DNA from: JACKAQ01 sp020634975 [NCBI: Calditrichia bacterium]
GTDB lineage: Bacteria > Calditrichota > Calditrichia > RBG-13-44-9
Length of the DNA stretch: 64,000 bases
Direction of reading: 5' to 3'
Assembly: GCA_020634975.1 (NCBI GenBank)
Contig: JACKAQ010000001.1
Span: 2,976,001-3,040,000 of the forward strand
The notes under the pieces are model-generated. The model was not told the origin of the DNA. It worked only from the letters and a program-made list of their open reading frames with translations, and did not search any database. Below are positions 17,959-27,504 of the stretch, one piece after another. A program made the position numbers and the translations under genes. The stretch's first letter is position 1, and every line of letters begins with the position of its first letter.

Positions 17959-18798
17959 ATGAAAACAATGAATCAACACAACAGGTTTGGACTGCCGGTT
18001 TTGTTTGTAGTCTTGCTGATATTTTTTGCCGGATGTGATGACAAAGCAGCGACCAATCCGCAGGAGGAAGCGCCGGAAATCCCGCCGCTGTCCACATTTC
18101 TGATGGATTTTAACAGCTTCGATACAACAGCCGCATTGCCAAAAATTGGCGGAAATGCCCTTCAGCAACAGGATGCCAACTGGCGTTGGGCGGGTTTCAA
18201 AGTGGGTGTCTGGAATGTGGTCATCACGGTTAATCTGGCGATTCCGGTTGCCGCATTTGTGGAATCCTTCAAACACGAACCGGTGCAGCAAAGCGACGGA
18301 TCGTGGGTGTGGGCATACAATTTTGGCATCGGGAACAGCGCAAAACTGCGCGCATTTGCCGAAAACAACGAGATTAATTGGGAAATGCGCATCACCAAAC
18401 CCAACCAATACACCGATTTTTTGTGGTTCACCGGCGTGTCCAATCTCACCGCGACCGAAGGCACCTGGCAGTTGAATTTTTCGCCGAATGATCCCAAACC
18501 GTATATCGATATTTTGTGGCACCGCAACCCGCAGCAGGGCACAGCGGATGTGCGTTACACAAATGTCATCCCCAACAATCCCGGAAACGGCGGTTATATT
18601 TTTTACGGAATTACCAATAATTCCCCATTCAATGCATTTTACGATATTTGGAATGTTGAGCTGAACAACCTGACCAACATCGAATGGAATCGCAGCGATT
18701 TTCACGGGAATATCATCGATCCGATGCATTTTGGTGACGCCGACCGACACTGCTGGGATACGCTCGACAACGGGTTGATCGACATCACTTGCCAATAG
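17959..18798 (+). CDS. Lipoprotein of unknown function
   Basis: A 279-residue protein from ATG 17959 behind GGAGG (8 nt spacing); the frame stays open upstream to 17896 but without a ribosome binding site. The N-terminal signal ends in a lipobox, FFAGCDD, predicting a lipid-anchored protein. The mature part is rich in Trp, Asn and aromatic residues (WAYNFGIGNSAKLRAFAENNE..INWEMRI), suggesting a beta-rich fold. I do not recognise the family. It ends in ...DTLDNGLIDITCQ. It is a single gene flanked by stem-loops. Confidence 0.6.
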   Translation: MKTMNQHNRFGLPVLFVVLLIFFAGCDDKAATNPQEEAPEIPPLSTFLMDFNSFDTTAALPKIGGNALQQQDANWRWAGFKVGVWNVVITVNLAIPVAAFVESFKHEPVQQSDGSWVWAYNFGIGNSAKLRAFAENNEINWEMRITKPNQYTDFLWFTGVSNLTATEGTWQLNFSPNDPKPYIDILWHRNPQQGTADVRYTNVIPNNPGNGGYIFYGITNNSPFNAFYDIWNVELNNLTNIEWNRSDFHGNIIDPMHFGDADRHCWDTLDNGLIDITCQ

Positions 18799-18927
18799 TC
18801 AGTTTTTTGCCACCGCAAAGCGGAGCGGCGATTAACAAAAAGCATTGCACATCCGGTTTGCAGTGATGCGAACCGGATATTTCCCTCGAATAAGACCAGC
18901 TACTTTTTTCACATCTCGAAAAAAATC

Positions 18928-18978
18928 TTGACATTTTCACAATGTTAACCTATATTCGCAGAGCTGTTACAATGTAAC
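18928..18978 (+). promoter_or_regulatory. Promoter with BlaI-type operators for the blaI/M56-M23 operon
   Basis: TTGACA (18928-18933), a 17-nt spacer and TATATT (18951-18956) form a near-consensus sigma-70 promoter. Just downstream is the perfect palindrome GTTACA-A-TGTAAC (18966-18978), whose TTACA/TGTAA half-sites resemble BlaI/MecI operators. A second, imperfect copy sharing ACAATGT lies in the spacer (about 18938-18949). Repressor binding would cover the core promoter and the transcription start. This fits autoregulation by the gene that follows. Confidence 0.75.
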
Positions 18979-19006
18979 GACTCATTTAACCATTAGCGAG
19001 ATTGTT

Positions 19007-19405
19007 ATGACTTCAGAAAATGTATTTCCCGATCTCTCAAAAGCGGAATACGACATCCTCAGCGTTTTATGGCAGAATGGTCAGCAAAGTGTGCGGGAAG
19101 TTCACGATCAATTGAGCGAAACCAACAAATGGGCATATTCCACCACAAAAACAATGATGCGTCGGATGGTGAAAAAGGAATTGCTCGCCCGAAAAAATTT
19201 CCACGGTGTGTTCATTTATAAGCCGCTTATTTCAAAGCCGGTGGGATTGGTAAAAATGGTAAAATATTTTGCTGACCGGGTGTTGGAATTGGATTACGGT
19301 TCAGTGATCGCTTTGTTTGCCCGCAGTAAACTGGTTTCCGCCGAAGAAATCGAAGAGCTTTCTCGTCTGTTGGCTGAAAACCCGGAAGATGAGGAGAACG
19401 AATAA
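19007..19405 (+). CDS. BlaI/MecI-family transcriptional repressor
   Basis: A 132-residue winged-helix repressor. It has the family's N-terminal helix LSKAEYDILSVLWQNG, the recognition region SVREVHDQLSE...YSTTKTMMRRMVKKELLARK, and a C-terminal dimerisation/cleavage region around residues 85-120. In the Bla/Mec paradigm the repressor is released from its operator after the partner M56 membrane peptidase senses a signal. Its stop overlaps the start of that partner by one base (TAATG). Operators lie 30-80 nt upstream. Confidence 0.9.
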   Translation: MTSENVFPDLSKAEYDILSVLWQNGQQSVREVHDQLSETNKWAYSTTKTMMRRMVKKELLARKNFHGVFIYKPLISKPVGLVKMVKYFADRVLELDYGSVIALFARSKLVSAEEIEELSRLLAENPEDEENE

Positions 19406-20952
19406 TGGCGGACATTATGGTTGGATTCATCATTGTTTGCGATACCATTTTTCACTTTTTGCGACAACAAGCTGTCTATGTGACAATTGTTTTTGTGCCC
19501 GTTTTACTGTTGTCGTTGCTTATTCGTAAGCGTTTTCCATTGATGCTCTATGGACTATGGGCGTTGGTTTTGCTCCGGTTTGTCCTGCCTTTGGATATCT
19601 CATTTACATACAGCGCGCGTAACGGGCTCGATCAACTGTTGGTATATTTCGAAGATTCCGCCGGAGTGCTTTCGTCATTAAAAAACAATATTCTGACAGA
19701 TGCAGCTAATCAACAAATGACGATTCAGTCTGGTCAAAATGCAACCGGTGATATTGCGTTGGTTCAGGAAAATCGGACTTCATTTTCCTGGCGCACATAT
19801 TTTATCATCTGTTGGCTGATCGGTGGCGCATTGTTCGGCGGAATTTTATTCTGGCAGCTTGTTCGAATTAAGCGCTTGGTGCGACGGGCTTCAACAATTC
19901 AGGATGCACAATTGCAACTTCTCGTTGAAAATTGGCGACGCCAATTCCGCATTCGCCGATCGATACGGCTTGTTTGTTCGGATGCTTTTCTCTCACCTTT
20001 TACGATGGGCGTATTTCACCCGGTAATTTTTTTGCCGACCCAGTTAATCCAAAACGGCCAACTATCTGTTTTAAATGCAGTTATCGCTCACGAAGCAGCG
20101 CACATCAAGCGTTTCGATGCCATGTGGATCAAACTGCAAAACCTGGTACACATTATTTTTTTCTTTCACCCGGTTAGCTGGTATGCGATCAGGCAAATGG
20201 GTTACGCACGTGAGAGAATTTGTGACCGTATGGTTTTGTCGAAAAATGTAATTTCCGCCAGGGAATATGGAAAAAGTATGCTTCAAATTCTTCAATTAAA
20301 CCTGTTTGGCGGGGTAACGCCGGAATGGACAGCCGGGTTTGGAAAACAACAAAAACAACTGTTTCAACGCATAAACGATATCAAAAGGGGAAAAACAATG
20401 CACACCAGAAAATCCGTATTTGTCACCACATTTTTACTGGTTATGTTGGGATGTTTTTTGCTGCCGATGGCAAATTTATCACCAACATTAAACAAGCTAC
20501 ATGCCGCAGAAGCTGCGGATGAACCGGAAATCAAATGGGTTTTGCCTATCCATCAAGGATACATCAGCTCTGATTTCGGGGATCGCATTCATCCTGTTAC
20601 CAAAAAGAAACAGTTCCACAGGGGAGTGGATGTTGCTGCACCGAAAGGGATAGCGGTTTTCGCAGCGGCAGACGGGAAAGTTATTTTTTCCGACAGGAAA
20701 GAGAAATATGGTTTGCTGGTCGAACTGATGCATCCGGATGGCTATTTAACCCGATACAGCGCGATGGATACGTTGTTAGTTCAAAACGGTCAAATTGTAA
20801 AAGCCGGGGAAATGATCGGAAAAGTCGGCAGTACCGGTTTGTCAACTGCGCCGCACCTGCATTTTGAAGTGTTGAATAATGATAAAGCGATCAACCCGGC
20901 AAGCCTCATTGATTTTTCAGCGTTTAAAAAAGATCGCGTTAATCATCAGTAG
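19405..20952 (+). CDS. BlaR1-like M56 membrane metallopeptidase fused to an M23 (LytM) murein peptidase domain
   Basis: 515 residues. Several N-terminal membrane helices (residues ~10-75 and ~130-150) lead to a cytosolic M56 peptidase with HEAAH near residue 230 and the downstream ERICDRMVL segment. Another membrane helix follows (~335-355). In place of the penicillin-binding sensor of BlaR1, the C-terminus is a LytM domain: KKQFHRGVD (zinc His and Asp, ~404) and PHLHFEV (HxH, ~482). The natural reading is that the periplasmic part binds or cuts peptidoglycan and the M56 part relays this to the BlaI repressor. NCBI uses the family label M23/M56 metallopeptidase for such proteins, as I recall; a function is not known to me. 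Confidence 0.88.
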   Translation: MADIMVGFIIVCDTIFHFLRQQAVYVTIVFVPVLLLSLLIRKRFPLMLYGLWALVLLRFVLPLDISFTYSARNGLDQLLVYFEDSAGVLSSLKNNILTDAANQQMTIQSGQNATGDIALVQENRTSFSWRTYFIICWLIGGALFGGILFWQLVRIKRLVRRASTIQDAQLQLLVENWRRQFRIRRSIRLVCSDAFLSPFTMGVFHPVIFLPTQLIQNGQLSVLNAVIAHEAAHIKRFDAMWIKLQNLVHIIFFFHPVSWYAIRQMGYARERICDRMVLSKNVISAREYGKSMLQILQLNLFGGVTPEWTAGFGKQQKQLFQRINDIKRGKTMHTRKSVFVTTFLLVMLGCFLLPMANLSPTLNKLHAAEAADEPEIKWVLPIHQGYISSDFGDRIHPVTKKKQFHRGVDVAAPKGIAVFAAADGKVIFSDRKEKYGLLVELMHPDGYLTRYSAMDTLLVQNGQIVKAGEMIGKVGSTGLSTAPHLHFEVLNNDKAINPASLIDFSAFKKDRVNHQ

Positions 20953-21088
20953 TTGGCACCATTTTCACCTTTCTGCACCAAGTTTGGTGTTGAAAATGCC
21001 CATCATGCGGTACGACAAAATACCTGTTTAACAATAACGTTTTGATACGTTGCCATAATTCAGACCTCACGAAAAACCTTGCATATAT

Positions 21089-21114
21089 GCCCCAAAAAGC
21101 CTAATTTTTGGGGC
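21089..21114 (+). other. Stem-loop in the leader of the sugar ABC ATPase gene
   Basis: A perfect 10-bp inverted repeat, GCCCCAAAAA (21089-21098) and TTTTTGGGGC (21105-21114), separated by 6 nt. It lies 36 nt before the chosen start codon, so it could be a terminator for readthrough from upstream or a leader element. Confidence 0.55.
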
Positions 21115-21150
21115 TATAAGATGCCAACAGAATTCAAAAAGGAGAGTCCA

Positions 21151-22251
21151 GTGGCACGTGTTGAACTGCAAAATGTTAATAAATATTACGACAAAAATGT
21201 CCACGCGATTAAAAACGCAAACCTTGTTATCGAAGATAAAGAATTTGTAGTGCTGGTCGGGCCGTCCGGTTGCGGCAAATCGACTTTGCTGCGGATGATT
21301 GCCGGTTTGGAAGAAATTTCCGGCGGCGATTTGGTGATCGACGGTCGTAAAGTAAACGATGTTCCGCCGAAAGATCGCGATATCGCGATGGTGTTCCAGA
21401 ATTACGCGCTCTATCCGCACATGAGCGTTTTCGACAACATGGCGTTCGGGCTAAAGCTGCGCAAATTTCCCAAAGAAGATATCCAGAAACGGGTGGAAGA
21501 CGCATCGGAAATTTTGGGCATCCGCGAATATTTGCAGCGCAAACCGAAAGCGCTTTCCGGCGGACAACGCCAGCGTGTGGCGCTCGGTCGCGCCATTGTT
21601 CGCAAACCGAAAGTCTTTTTGTTCGACGAACCGCTCTCCAATCTCGATGCCAAATTGCGTGTGCAAATGCGCATCGAAATCAACCGGTTGCACACCCGCC
21701 TGCAATCCACCATGATTTATGTGACCCACGACCAGATCGAAGCGATGACCATGGGCGACAAAATTGTCGTGCTCAAAGATGGCGTTATCCAGCAGGTCGA
21801 TTCGCCGCTGAATTTGTATAATCAGCCGGCAAACCTGTTTGTCGCCGGATTTATCGGCAGCCCGGCAATGAATTTTATTCGCGGACAACTGGTGAATTCC
21901 GGCAAAATGCAGTTCCAATCCGGCAAATTGCAAATTACCCTGCCGGAAGACAAAGCTGCACAACTCCAGAAACACGGCGCTCAGGAAGTCATTTTGGGCG
22001 TTCGCCCGGAACATTTGCACGATGTGCGCAACAAAAACGGACGGCTGATTTCCGAAACACAGGAAACCAATATTGATGTGGTCGAACCGATCGGCAACGA
22101 AATTTTTGTCTATTTCAACGCCGGAAATGAAAATTTGTGCATGCGCACATCGCCGGAGCAAACCTATACGGTGCGGGAAAATTTCTCGTTCGCGCTGGAT
22201 TTGGGCAAGCTCTATTTCTTTGATGTGAACACCGAAGCACGGATTGTCTAA
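21151..22251 (+). CDS. ABC transporter ATP-binding protein, sugar type (MsmK/UgpC/MalK-like)
   Basis: 366 residues from a GTG at 21151 with a strong AAGGAGAG site; the frame stays open upstream, but those residues are outside the family. Walker A GPSGCGKST is at residues 37-45, signature LSGGQ at ~135, Walker B VFLFDEP at ~155, switch His in VTHD, and a C-terminal TOBE-type regulatory domain (LGVRPEHL..). It energises CUT1-type sugar importers in the cytoplasm. No permease or binding protein is encoded nearby, so it probably serves several importers in trans, as MsmK does. Confidence 0.9.
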   Translation: MARVELQNVNKYYDKNVHAIKNANLVIEDKEFVVLVGPSGCGKSTLLRMIAGLEEISGGDLVIDGRKVNDVPPKDRDIAMVFQNYALYPHMSVFDNMAFGLKLRKFPKEDIQKRVEDASEILGIREYLQRKPKALSGGQRQRVALGRAIVRKPKVFLFDEPLSNLDAKLRVQMRIEINRLHTRLQSTMIYVTHDQIEAMTMGDKIVVLKDGVIQQVDSPLNLYNQPANLFVAGFIGSPAMNFIRGQLVNSGKMQFQSGKLQITLPEDKAAQLQKHGAQEVILGVRPEHLHDVRNKNGRLISETQETNIDVVEPIGNEIFVYFNAGNENLCMRTSPEQTYTVRENFSFALDLGKLYFFDVNTEARIV

Positions 22252-22329
22252 TTTTTTGACGGAATCGGTTATCAAACAAAAATGTGCGGAATGGTTTGTT
22301 GCTATTCCCAAAATTGACAGGAAAAACAA

Positions 22330-23202
22330 TTGATTGAATGGAATGTGAGCCGGGAAGTATTTTCCATCGGCCCGATTACTTTACGTTGGTACAGCCTGAT
22401 GTTTATGCTGGCATTTTTAGCCGGCTACTATTTGACCCGCAAATTTTTCCGCCAGGAAGGCAAGCCCGAAAGCGATGTGGAGGATCTGTTTCTCTTCACG
22501 TTTATCGCCACGGTTTTTGGTGCGCGATTGGGGCACGTCCTTTTTTACAGCCCCGGATTTTATTTCAGCAATCCCATCGAAATTCTAAAAGTTTGGGAAG
22601 GCGGATTAGCCAGCCACGGCGCAGCAATCGGCATTCCGATTGCGCTGTATCTGTACTCCCGGAAACGCCCGGATCAGCCGTTTTTGTGGGTGATCGACCG
22701 TGTGGTAATTGTGGTTGCGTTGGCCGGATTTTTTATCCGGCTCGGCAATTTGTTCAATTCCGAAATTGTCGGCAGCCCGACAGAAATGCCGTGGGGATTC
22801 AAATTCCCGCTGTATGAGCAGATGAACAACACGCAATACGCGATGAATCCGGTCGCGCGGCATCCCGCCCAATTATACGAAGCCATCGCTTACCTGTTGA
22901 TTTTTATATTTTTATACAAAATTTACCAATCCAAAAAAGAGCGCACCGAACGGGGATTGCTGCTCGGTATTTTTTTCGTCGGGATTTTTGGATTTCGTTT
23001 TTTTGTGGAATTTTTAAAAGAATATCAGGAAGCGTGGGAAGCAACTATTCCGTTGAAAATGGGACAGTGGCTGAGCATCCCGTTTGTGCTGCTGGGTATC
23101 TGGCTGATTTATCGGGCGAAACAAATCGGCGAACCGGAGTTACCTCCCGCCAAACCGGCAACCGAAAACAATGCCAGCTCCCGAAAACGGAAAAAACGAT
23201 AG
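22330..23202 (+). CDS. lgt: Prolipoprotein diacylglyceryl transferase
   Basis: A 290-residue integral membrane enzyme that transfers diacylglycerol to the lipobox Cys of prolipoproteins. Motifs are the early VSREVFSIGPITLRWYSLM, GGLASHGAAIGIPIA (essential His), RLGNLFNSEIVGSPTEMPWG (Lgt signature) and RHPAQLYEA. It has about seven hydrophobic segments and a basic C-terminal tail (SSRKRKKR). It starts at a TTG preceded by AGGAAA; no upstream ATG is in frame. The several lipoproteins in this window would be its substrates. Confidence 0.95.
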   Translation: MIEWNVSREVFSIGPITLRWYSLMFMLAFLAGYYLTRKFFRQEGKPESDVEDLFLFTFIATVFGARLGHVLFYSPGFYFSNPIEILKVWEGGLASHGAAIGIPIALYLYSRKRPDQPFLWVIDRVVIVVALAGFFIRLGNLFNSEIVGSPTEMPWGFKFPLYEQMNNTQYAMNPVARHPAQLYEAIAYLLIFIFLYKIYQSKKERTERGLLLGIFFVGIFGFRFFVEFLKEYQEAWEATIPLKMGQWLSIPFVLLGIWLIYRAKQIGEPELPPAKPATENNASSRKRKKR

Positions 23203-23367
23203 AAATTTTCTCCAAAACATCACTTACAACCAACTTTCGTCGGCAGATACCAATTTGCGGCAGACGCATTTTTGCGGGAATTTTGTATCCTTTTGCAAAT
23301 TTTTCCGTTTGGATTGTCGTGGTTTCTGTGCGATTTTTGATCGCCAAAAAAGAGAGAATCGAAACAT

Positions 23368-24558
23368 ATGACTGAACAAATTCCCGAAGAGACATACTCA
23401 TCCGACGTTCACGTTGTGGAACTGGACAACCGCAAATTTATACTGGTTGGCACGGCGCATATTTCCAAAGAATCCGCCCGGCTGGTGCGCGAAGTGATCG
23501 AAAAAGAGCAGCCGGACACCGTTTGCGTTGAACTGGATCAACAGCGATACAAGTCGCTCGCCGAACAGCGCAAATGGGAAAACCTCGACCTGAAATCGGT
23601 GATTCGCCAAAAACAATTGGCGACGCTGCTCATCAATTTGCTGTTGGCATCGTATCAAAAACGGCTCGGGCAGCAGCTGGGCGTTCAGCCCGGCGTTGAG
23701 CTGCTGGAAGCCGTCAAAGCTGCGGAAGACAACAATATTCCCATCGCGCTGTGCGACCGTGATATTCGCGTCACGCTGCGCCGCGCATGGAATTCGATGA
23801 CATTTGTGGACAAAGCCAAGCTGCTCACCGCCGGATTTGCGGGTGTTTTCGAAAAGCAGGAAATCTCCGAAGAACAATTGGCGGAAATTCGCCAAAAAGA
23901 TGTGCTCACAGAGTTGATTGCCGAAATGGGCAAAGCCATGCCTACCCTAAAAACCGTGCTGATTGACGAGCGCGATAGCTATCTCGCCCAAAAAATCCGT
24001 GATGCGAAGGGCGATAAAATTGTGGCGATTGTCGGTGCCGGACACGTTCAGGGTATGCTGGAAACGTTAAAAAATCATCGCACCCGCGATTTGGCAGAAA
24101 TCGAAAAAATACCGCCGATGTCGCCGATGTGGAAAGTGGTTGGCTGGGGCATTCCGGCAATTATTATCGCCTCGATCGCATATATCGGCTGGAGCAAAGG
24201 GCTGGGCGCAGCGGGCGACAACGCGCTGTACTGGTTTTTGGCGAACGGCATTCCCTGTGCAATTGGCGGGATAGCCGCGCTGGCGCATCCGCTGACGATC
24301 GTAACCGGATTTTTTGCCGCACCGTTCACCAGCTTAACGCCGGTGATTGGCGCCGGATATGTGTGTGCATTTGTTCAGGCGTATTTGCAGCCGCCGGTTG
24401 TGCGGGAATTTCAGACGGTCAGCGAGCATATTGCAGAGCCGCGTAACTGGTGGAAAAATAAATTGTTACGGGTATTTTTGGTGTTTATTCTCACCAGTCT
24501 CGGCAGCCTGATTGGCACATACGTCGGCGCGTACGAAATTATTCGCAATCTATTCTAA
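23368..24558 (+). CDS. TraB/GumN-like membrane protein (TraB domain family)
   Basis: A 396-residue protein. The N-terminal cytosolic TraB-type domain contains FILVGTAHISKESARLV, VCVELDQQRY, ALCDRDIRVTLRRAW and VAIVGAGHVQGM, conserved motifs of the family (the GTAH and GAGH histidines are the putative metal or catalytic residues). The last ~130 residues carry four hydrophobic helices. The family is named from enterococcal pheromone shutdown; its general biochemical role is unresolved, with a protease-like Tiki/TraB relationship proposed. The start of the downstream TauE-like gene is only 12 nt away, suggesting co-transcription. Confidence 0.85.
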   Translation: MTEQIPEETYSSDVHVVELDNRKFILVGTAHISKESARLVREVIEKEQPDTVCVELDQQRYKSLAEQRKWENLDLKSVIRQKQLATLLINLLLASYQKRLGQQLGVQPGVELLEAVKAAEDNNIPIALCDRDIRVTLRRAWNSMTFVDKAKLLTAGFAGVFEKQEISEEQLAEIRQKDVLTELIAEMGKAMPTLKTVLIDERDSYLAQKIRDAKGDKIVAIVGAGHVQGMLETLKNHRTRDLAEIEKIPPMSPMWKVVGWGIPAIIIASIAYIGWSKGLGAAGDNALYWFLANGIPCAIGGIAALAHPLTIVTGFFAAPFTSLTPVIGAGYVCAFVQAYLQPPVVREFQTVSEHIAEPRNWWKNKLLRVFLVFILTSLGSLIGTYVGAYEIIRNLF

Positions 24559-24569
24559 CACATATTCAA

Positions 24570-25343
24570 ATGGAATATCTGATCATTTGCAGCGTTTCTT
24601 TAATTGCGGCGGGGCTGACCCTGTTTTCCGGATTCGGGTTGGGAACGTTGCTGCTGCCGGCATTTGCGCTATTTTTCCCCGCAGAAGTCGCCGTCGGGAT
24701 GACGGCAGTTGTGCACCTCGCCAATAATCTTTTCAAATTTGCGCTGCTCGGCAAACATGCGGATAAATCTGTGGCGATGCGTTTCGGTATTCCGGCTATT
24801 TTCGCTGCGCTGATTGGCGCAAAAATGTTGCTTTTCATCGCAAATTTGCCATCGATTTATAATTGGCAAATGGCAGATTTCCATTTTTCAATCACACCGG
24901 TCAATTTGACGATTGGCATTTTGATGATCCTTTTTGCAATCGTGGAAATTCTGCCGAACCTCAAAAATTTCTCTCTCGAACAAAAATGGCTGCCGTTTGG
25001 CGGCGCACTCAGCGGATTTTTCGGCGGGCTTTCCGGGCATCAGGGCGCGTTACGTTCCATCTTTTTGCTGCGTGCCGGACTCACGAAAGAAGCGTTCATC
25101 GCCACCGGCGTGGTCATCGCCTGCGTAATCGATATTTCACGAATTTTCATTTACAGCGAACGATTTTCCGGTCAGCATTTCGAGGGCAATTATTTACTGT
25201 TGATCGCCGCGATGCTCACCGCGTTTTTGGGTGCATACATCGGTAGCAAATTGCTCAAAAAGGTGACGATGAATATCGTGCAAACGATCGTTTCTATCTT
25301 GCTGATTTTATTGGGATTGGCGCTGGGTGCCGGTATCATCTGA
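24570..25343 (+). CDS. TauE/SafE-family membrane permease (sulfite/organosulfonate exporter family)
   Basis: 257 residues with about eight hydrophobic helices and the duplicated family pattern: FSGFGLGTLLLPAFALFFP in the first half and GGALSGFFGGLSGHQGALRS in the second. Transport of a sulfur-containing or other small anion is plausible, but the substrate cannot be read from sequence. It lies 12 nt downstream of the TraB-like gene and probably shares its transcript. Confidence 0.85.
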   Translation: MEYLIICSVSLIAAGLTLFSGFGLGTLLLPAFALFFPAEVAVGMTAVVHLANNLFKFALLGKHADKSVAMRFGIPAIFAALIGAKMLLFIANLPSIYNWQMADFHFSITPVNLTIGILMILFAIVEILPNLKNFSLEQKWLPFGGALSGFFGGLSGHQGALRSIFLLRAGLTKEAFIATGVVIACVIDISRIFIYSERFSGQHFEGNYLLLIAAMLTAFLGAYIGSKLLKKVTMNIVQTIVSILLILLGLALGAGII

Positions 25344-25464
25344 TCGCTAAAATTTTTCAAATTGCCAAAAAATCTTTCCAATTTTCCACATTCGCAGATT
25401 CACATTTTACTTGAATACCGGAGCGTCTTTCTCTATTTTTGCTAACTTATTGAGGAATTTGAAT

Positions 25465-25938
25465 ATGTCAGCAGAAAACAACAATATAAAAATCGTTACC
25501 ACGAACAAAAAAGCGCGGTTCGATTATCACATTTCCGACACCGTGGAAGCCGGTTTGGTGCTCAAAGGCACCGAGGTAAAATCGTTGCGGGCGGGTAAAT
25601 GCAACATCACCGACAGCTATTGCCGGGTGATTAAAGATGAAATGTGGATTATCGGGTTGAACATCAGCCTGTACGACAATCAGGGATACGTAACGCACGA
25701 CCCGACCGCCAAACGGAAATTGCTGCTCAATCGCGACGAAATCAGCAAATTATATCGCAAAGTGATGGAAAAAGGCATAACGCTGATTCCGCTAAAAGTA
25801 TATTTCAAAAATGGCTGGGCGAAAGTGGAAATCGGGTTGGCCAGCGGAAAGCGCAAATACGACAAACGGCACGATATTGCGGAACGCGACCAGCATCGCG
25901 AAATGAAGCGGCTGGAGAAACAATACCGCGTCCGGTGA
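25465..25938 (+). CDS. smpB: SsrA-binding protein SmpB
   Basis: 157 residues from ATG 25465 (GAGGAA site); the longer open frame from 25411 has no family match. It binds tmRNA and delivers it to stalled ribosomes for trans-translation. Hallmarks are NKKARFDYHISDTVEAGLVL, GTEVKSLRAGKCNITDSYC, the middle HDPTAKRKLLL and a basic C-terminal tail (KRKYDKRHDIAERDQHREMKR). No tmRNA gene is seen in this window. Confidence 0.96.
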   Translation: MSAENNNIKIVTTNKKARFDYHISDTVEAGLVLKGTEVKSLRAGKCNITDSYCRVIKDEMWIIGLNISLYDNQGYVTHDPTAKRKLLLNRDEISKLYRKVMEKGITLIPLKVYFKNGWAKVEIGLASGKRKYDKRHDIAERDQHREMKRLEKQYRVR

Positions 25939-25966
25939 GTAGAGGCAATTCATGAATTGCCCCTAC
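25939..25966. repeat. 28-bp palindrome directly after smpB
   Basis: A near-perfect inverted repeat, GTAGAGGCAATTC followed by ATGAATTGCCCCTAC, beginning the base after the smpB stop codon. It lacks a U tract. Palindromes of the form GTAGGGGCAATTC...GAATTGCCCCTAC occur as dispersed intergenic elements in several bacterial phyla; whether this genome has more copies cannot be seen here. Confidence 0.7.
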
Positions 25967-26032
25967 CACGGGTAATACTAATTTTTGATCGTTTTATAAT
26001 TATCAAATGTTCTGAACAGAGGATTGGGATTC

Positions 26033-27304
26033 ATGAGCTTGTATGACGAATTGAAGTGGCGCGGTGCACTGTACGATGCAACCGAAGGTGTGGCAGAAGT
26101 GATCGCGAAAGAAAAATTGACCGGATATATCGGGTTCGATCCCACGGCAAAAAGCCTGCACGTTGGTAGCCTGCTGCAGATTATGAATTTGGCGCGATTT
26201 CAACGATTCGGGCACACGCCCATCGCGCTGGTTGGCGGCGGCACCGGACTCATCGGCGATCCCAGCGGGAAAACCAAAGAGCGCCAGTTGCTCACCAAAG
26301 CGGATGTCGAGGAAAATGTCGCCGGTATCCGCGATCAGCTCGCCCGCTTTCTGGATTTCGATGCGAAACAAAATCCCGCCAAATTGTTGAACAATATCGA
26401 CTGGCTGGGCAGCATCAGTTTTGTGGACTTTTTGCGGGATGTCGGCAAATATTTCACGGTAAATTCGATGCTTGCAAAGGAATCTGTTAAACGCCGCATC
26501 GAATCGGAAGACGGGATTTCGTTCACCGAATTCAGCTATAGTTTGCTGCAATCGTATGATTATCTGGTGCTTTACGATCGCCACAATTGCCGGTTGCAAA
26601 TGGGCGGCAGCGACCAGTGGGGGAATATCGTATCCGGTGCGGATCTGGTGCGCAGGTTACGCGGTGCCAAAGCTTACGGGCTTGTATCGCCGTTGGTGAC
26701 TACCTCGACCGGCGTGAAATTCGGGAAAACTGAGGCCGGTGCGGTGTGGCTGGATGCGGCATTGACATCGCCGTATCGCTTCTATCAGTTCTGGCTGAAT
26801 ACGGATGACGCTGACGTGCTGCCGTATCTCAAATATTTCACCTGGCTGAAACAGGCAGAAATTGCCGAACTGCAATCCGCACTCGAAGAACGCCCGGAAC
26901 AGCGCGAAGCGCAACGCACGCTGGCAAAAGAAGTAACCCAAATGGTGCACGGTCAAAATGGCGTGGACAGCGCCGAAAAAGCCTCGCAAGTGCTGTTCGG
27001 CGGTGAAATTGAAGGCATGAGCGCCGCAGAAGTGCAGGATATTTTCCAGGATGTGCCATCCTGCGATATCGCCAAAACCGCGTTCGAAGGCGAAGGCATG
27101 AGCATGATTGACCTGCTGGCAGAATCCGGCGTAGCAAAATCCAAAGGCGAAGCGCGGCGACTGTTGCAGGGCGGCGGTGTGTATCTCAACAACCGCAAAA
27201 CCGAAATGACCCAATCCGTAACGCTGAACGACAGCATCGACGGGCAGTTTTTAGTGCTCCGTAAAGGGCGCAAAAATTACCAGTTTGTGCGGATTGTGGG
27301 TTGA
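26033..27304 (+). CDS. tyrS: Tyrosyl-tRNA synthetase
   Basis: 423 residues from ATG 26033 (AGAGGA upstream; the frame opens 9 nt earlier at a TTG). It charges tRNA-Tyr. It has [16 protein letters not shown] (HIGH-class motif as HVGS), the tyrosine-binding [23 protein letters not shown], the KMSKS-equivalent KFGKT (~residue 230), and a C-terminal S4-like RNA-binding domain ([21 protein letters not shown]). All elements are intact. Confidence 0.97.
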   Translation: MSLYDELKWRGALYDATEGVAEVIAKEKLTGYIGFDPTAKSLHVGSLLQIMNLARFQRFGHTPIALVGGGTGLIGDPSGKTKERQLLTKADVEENVAGIRDQLARFLDFDAKQNPAKLLNNIDWLGSISFVDFLRDVGKYFTVNSMLAKESVKRRIESEDGISFTEFSYSLLQSYDYLVLYDRHNCRLQMGGSDQWGNIVSGADLVRRLRGAKAYGLVSPLVTTSTGVKFGKTEAGAVWLDAALTSPYRFYQFWLNTDDADVLPYLKYFTWLKQAEIAELQSALEERPEQREAQRTLAKEVTQMVHGQNGVDSAEKASQVLFGGEIEGMSAAEVQDIFQDVPSCDIAKTAFEGEGMSMIDLLAESGVAKSKGEARRLLQGGGVYLNNRKTEMTQSVTLNDSIDGQFLVLRKGRKNYQFVRIVG

Positions 27305-27476
27305 GTTTGAGCCATACTTTTCGCAAATGGCTTCGAATTAAATAAGTAGAAATGCAATTTATTGGTCATGCCCGATTGTCTTTATCGGGCATCCAGATTC
27401 TATAAAAGAGAGAGTCTCGAAAAAAACGTGGGAATGGTTCGTCTGTTTCCAGGTATAAATAAAAAAATATCCATTC

Positions 27477-27495
27477 TCCTTAACCCTTTATCCTT
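27477..27495 (+). repeat. 19-bp direct repeat, copy 1
   Basis: TCCTTAACCCTTTATCCTT lies 10 nt before the SDR start codon and is identical to a copy at 29453-29471 upstream of pepF. Both copies sit in leaders, in the same orientation relative to the gene. Confidence 0.7.
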
Positions 27496-27504
27496 CGAAA
27501 ACCC

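Noticed and set aside
21151-22251. Complete sugar importer operon
   Set aside because: Only the ATPase is present. The flanking genes (M56/M23 peptidase and lgt) are unrelated.
21451-22329. A 292-residue minus-strand open frame
   Set aside because: It is antisense to the sugar ABC ATPase, which has complete motifs.
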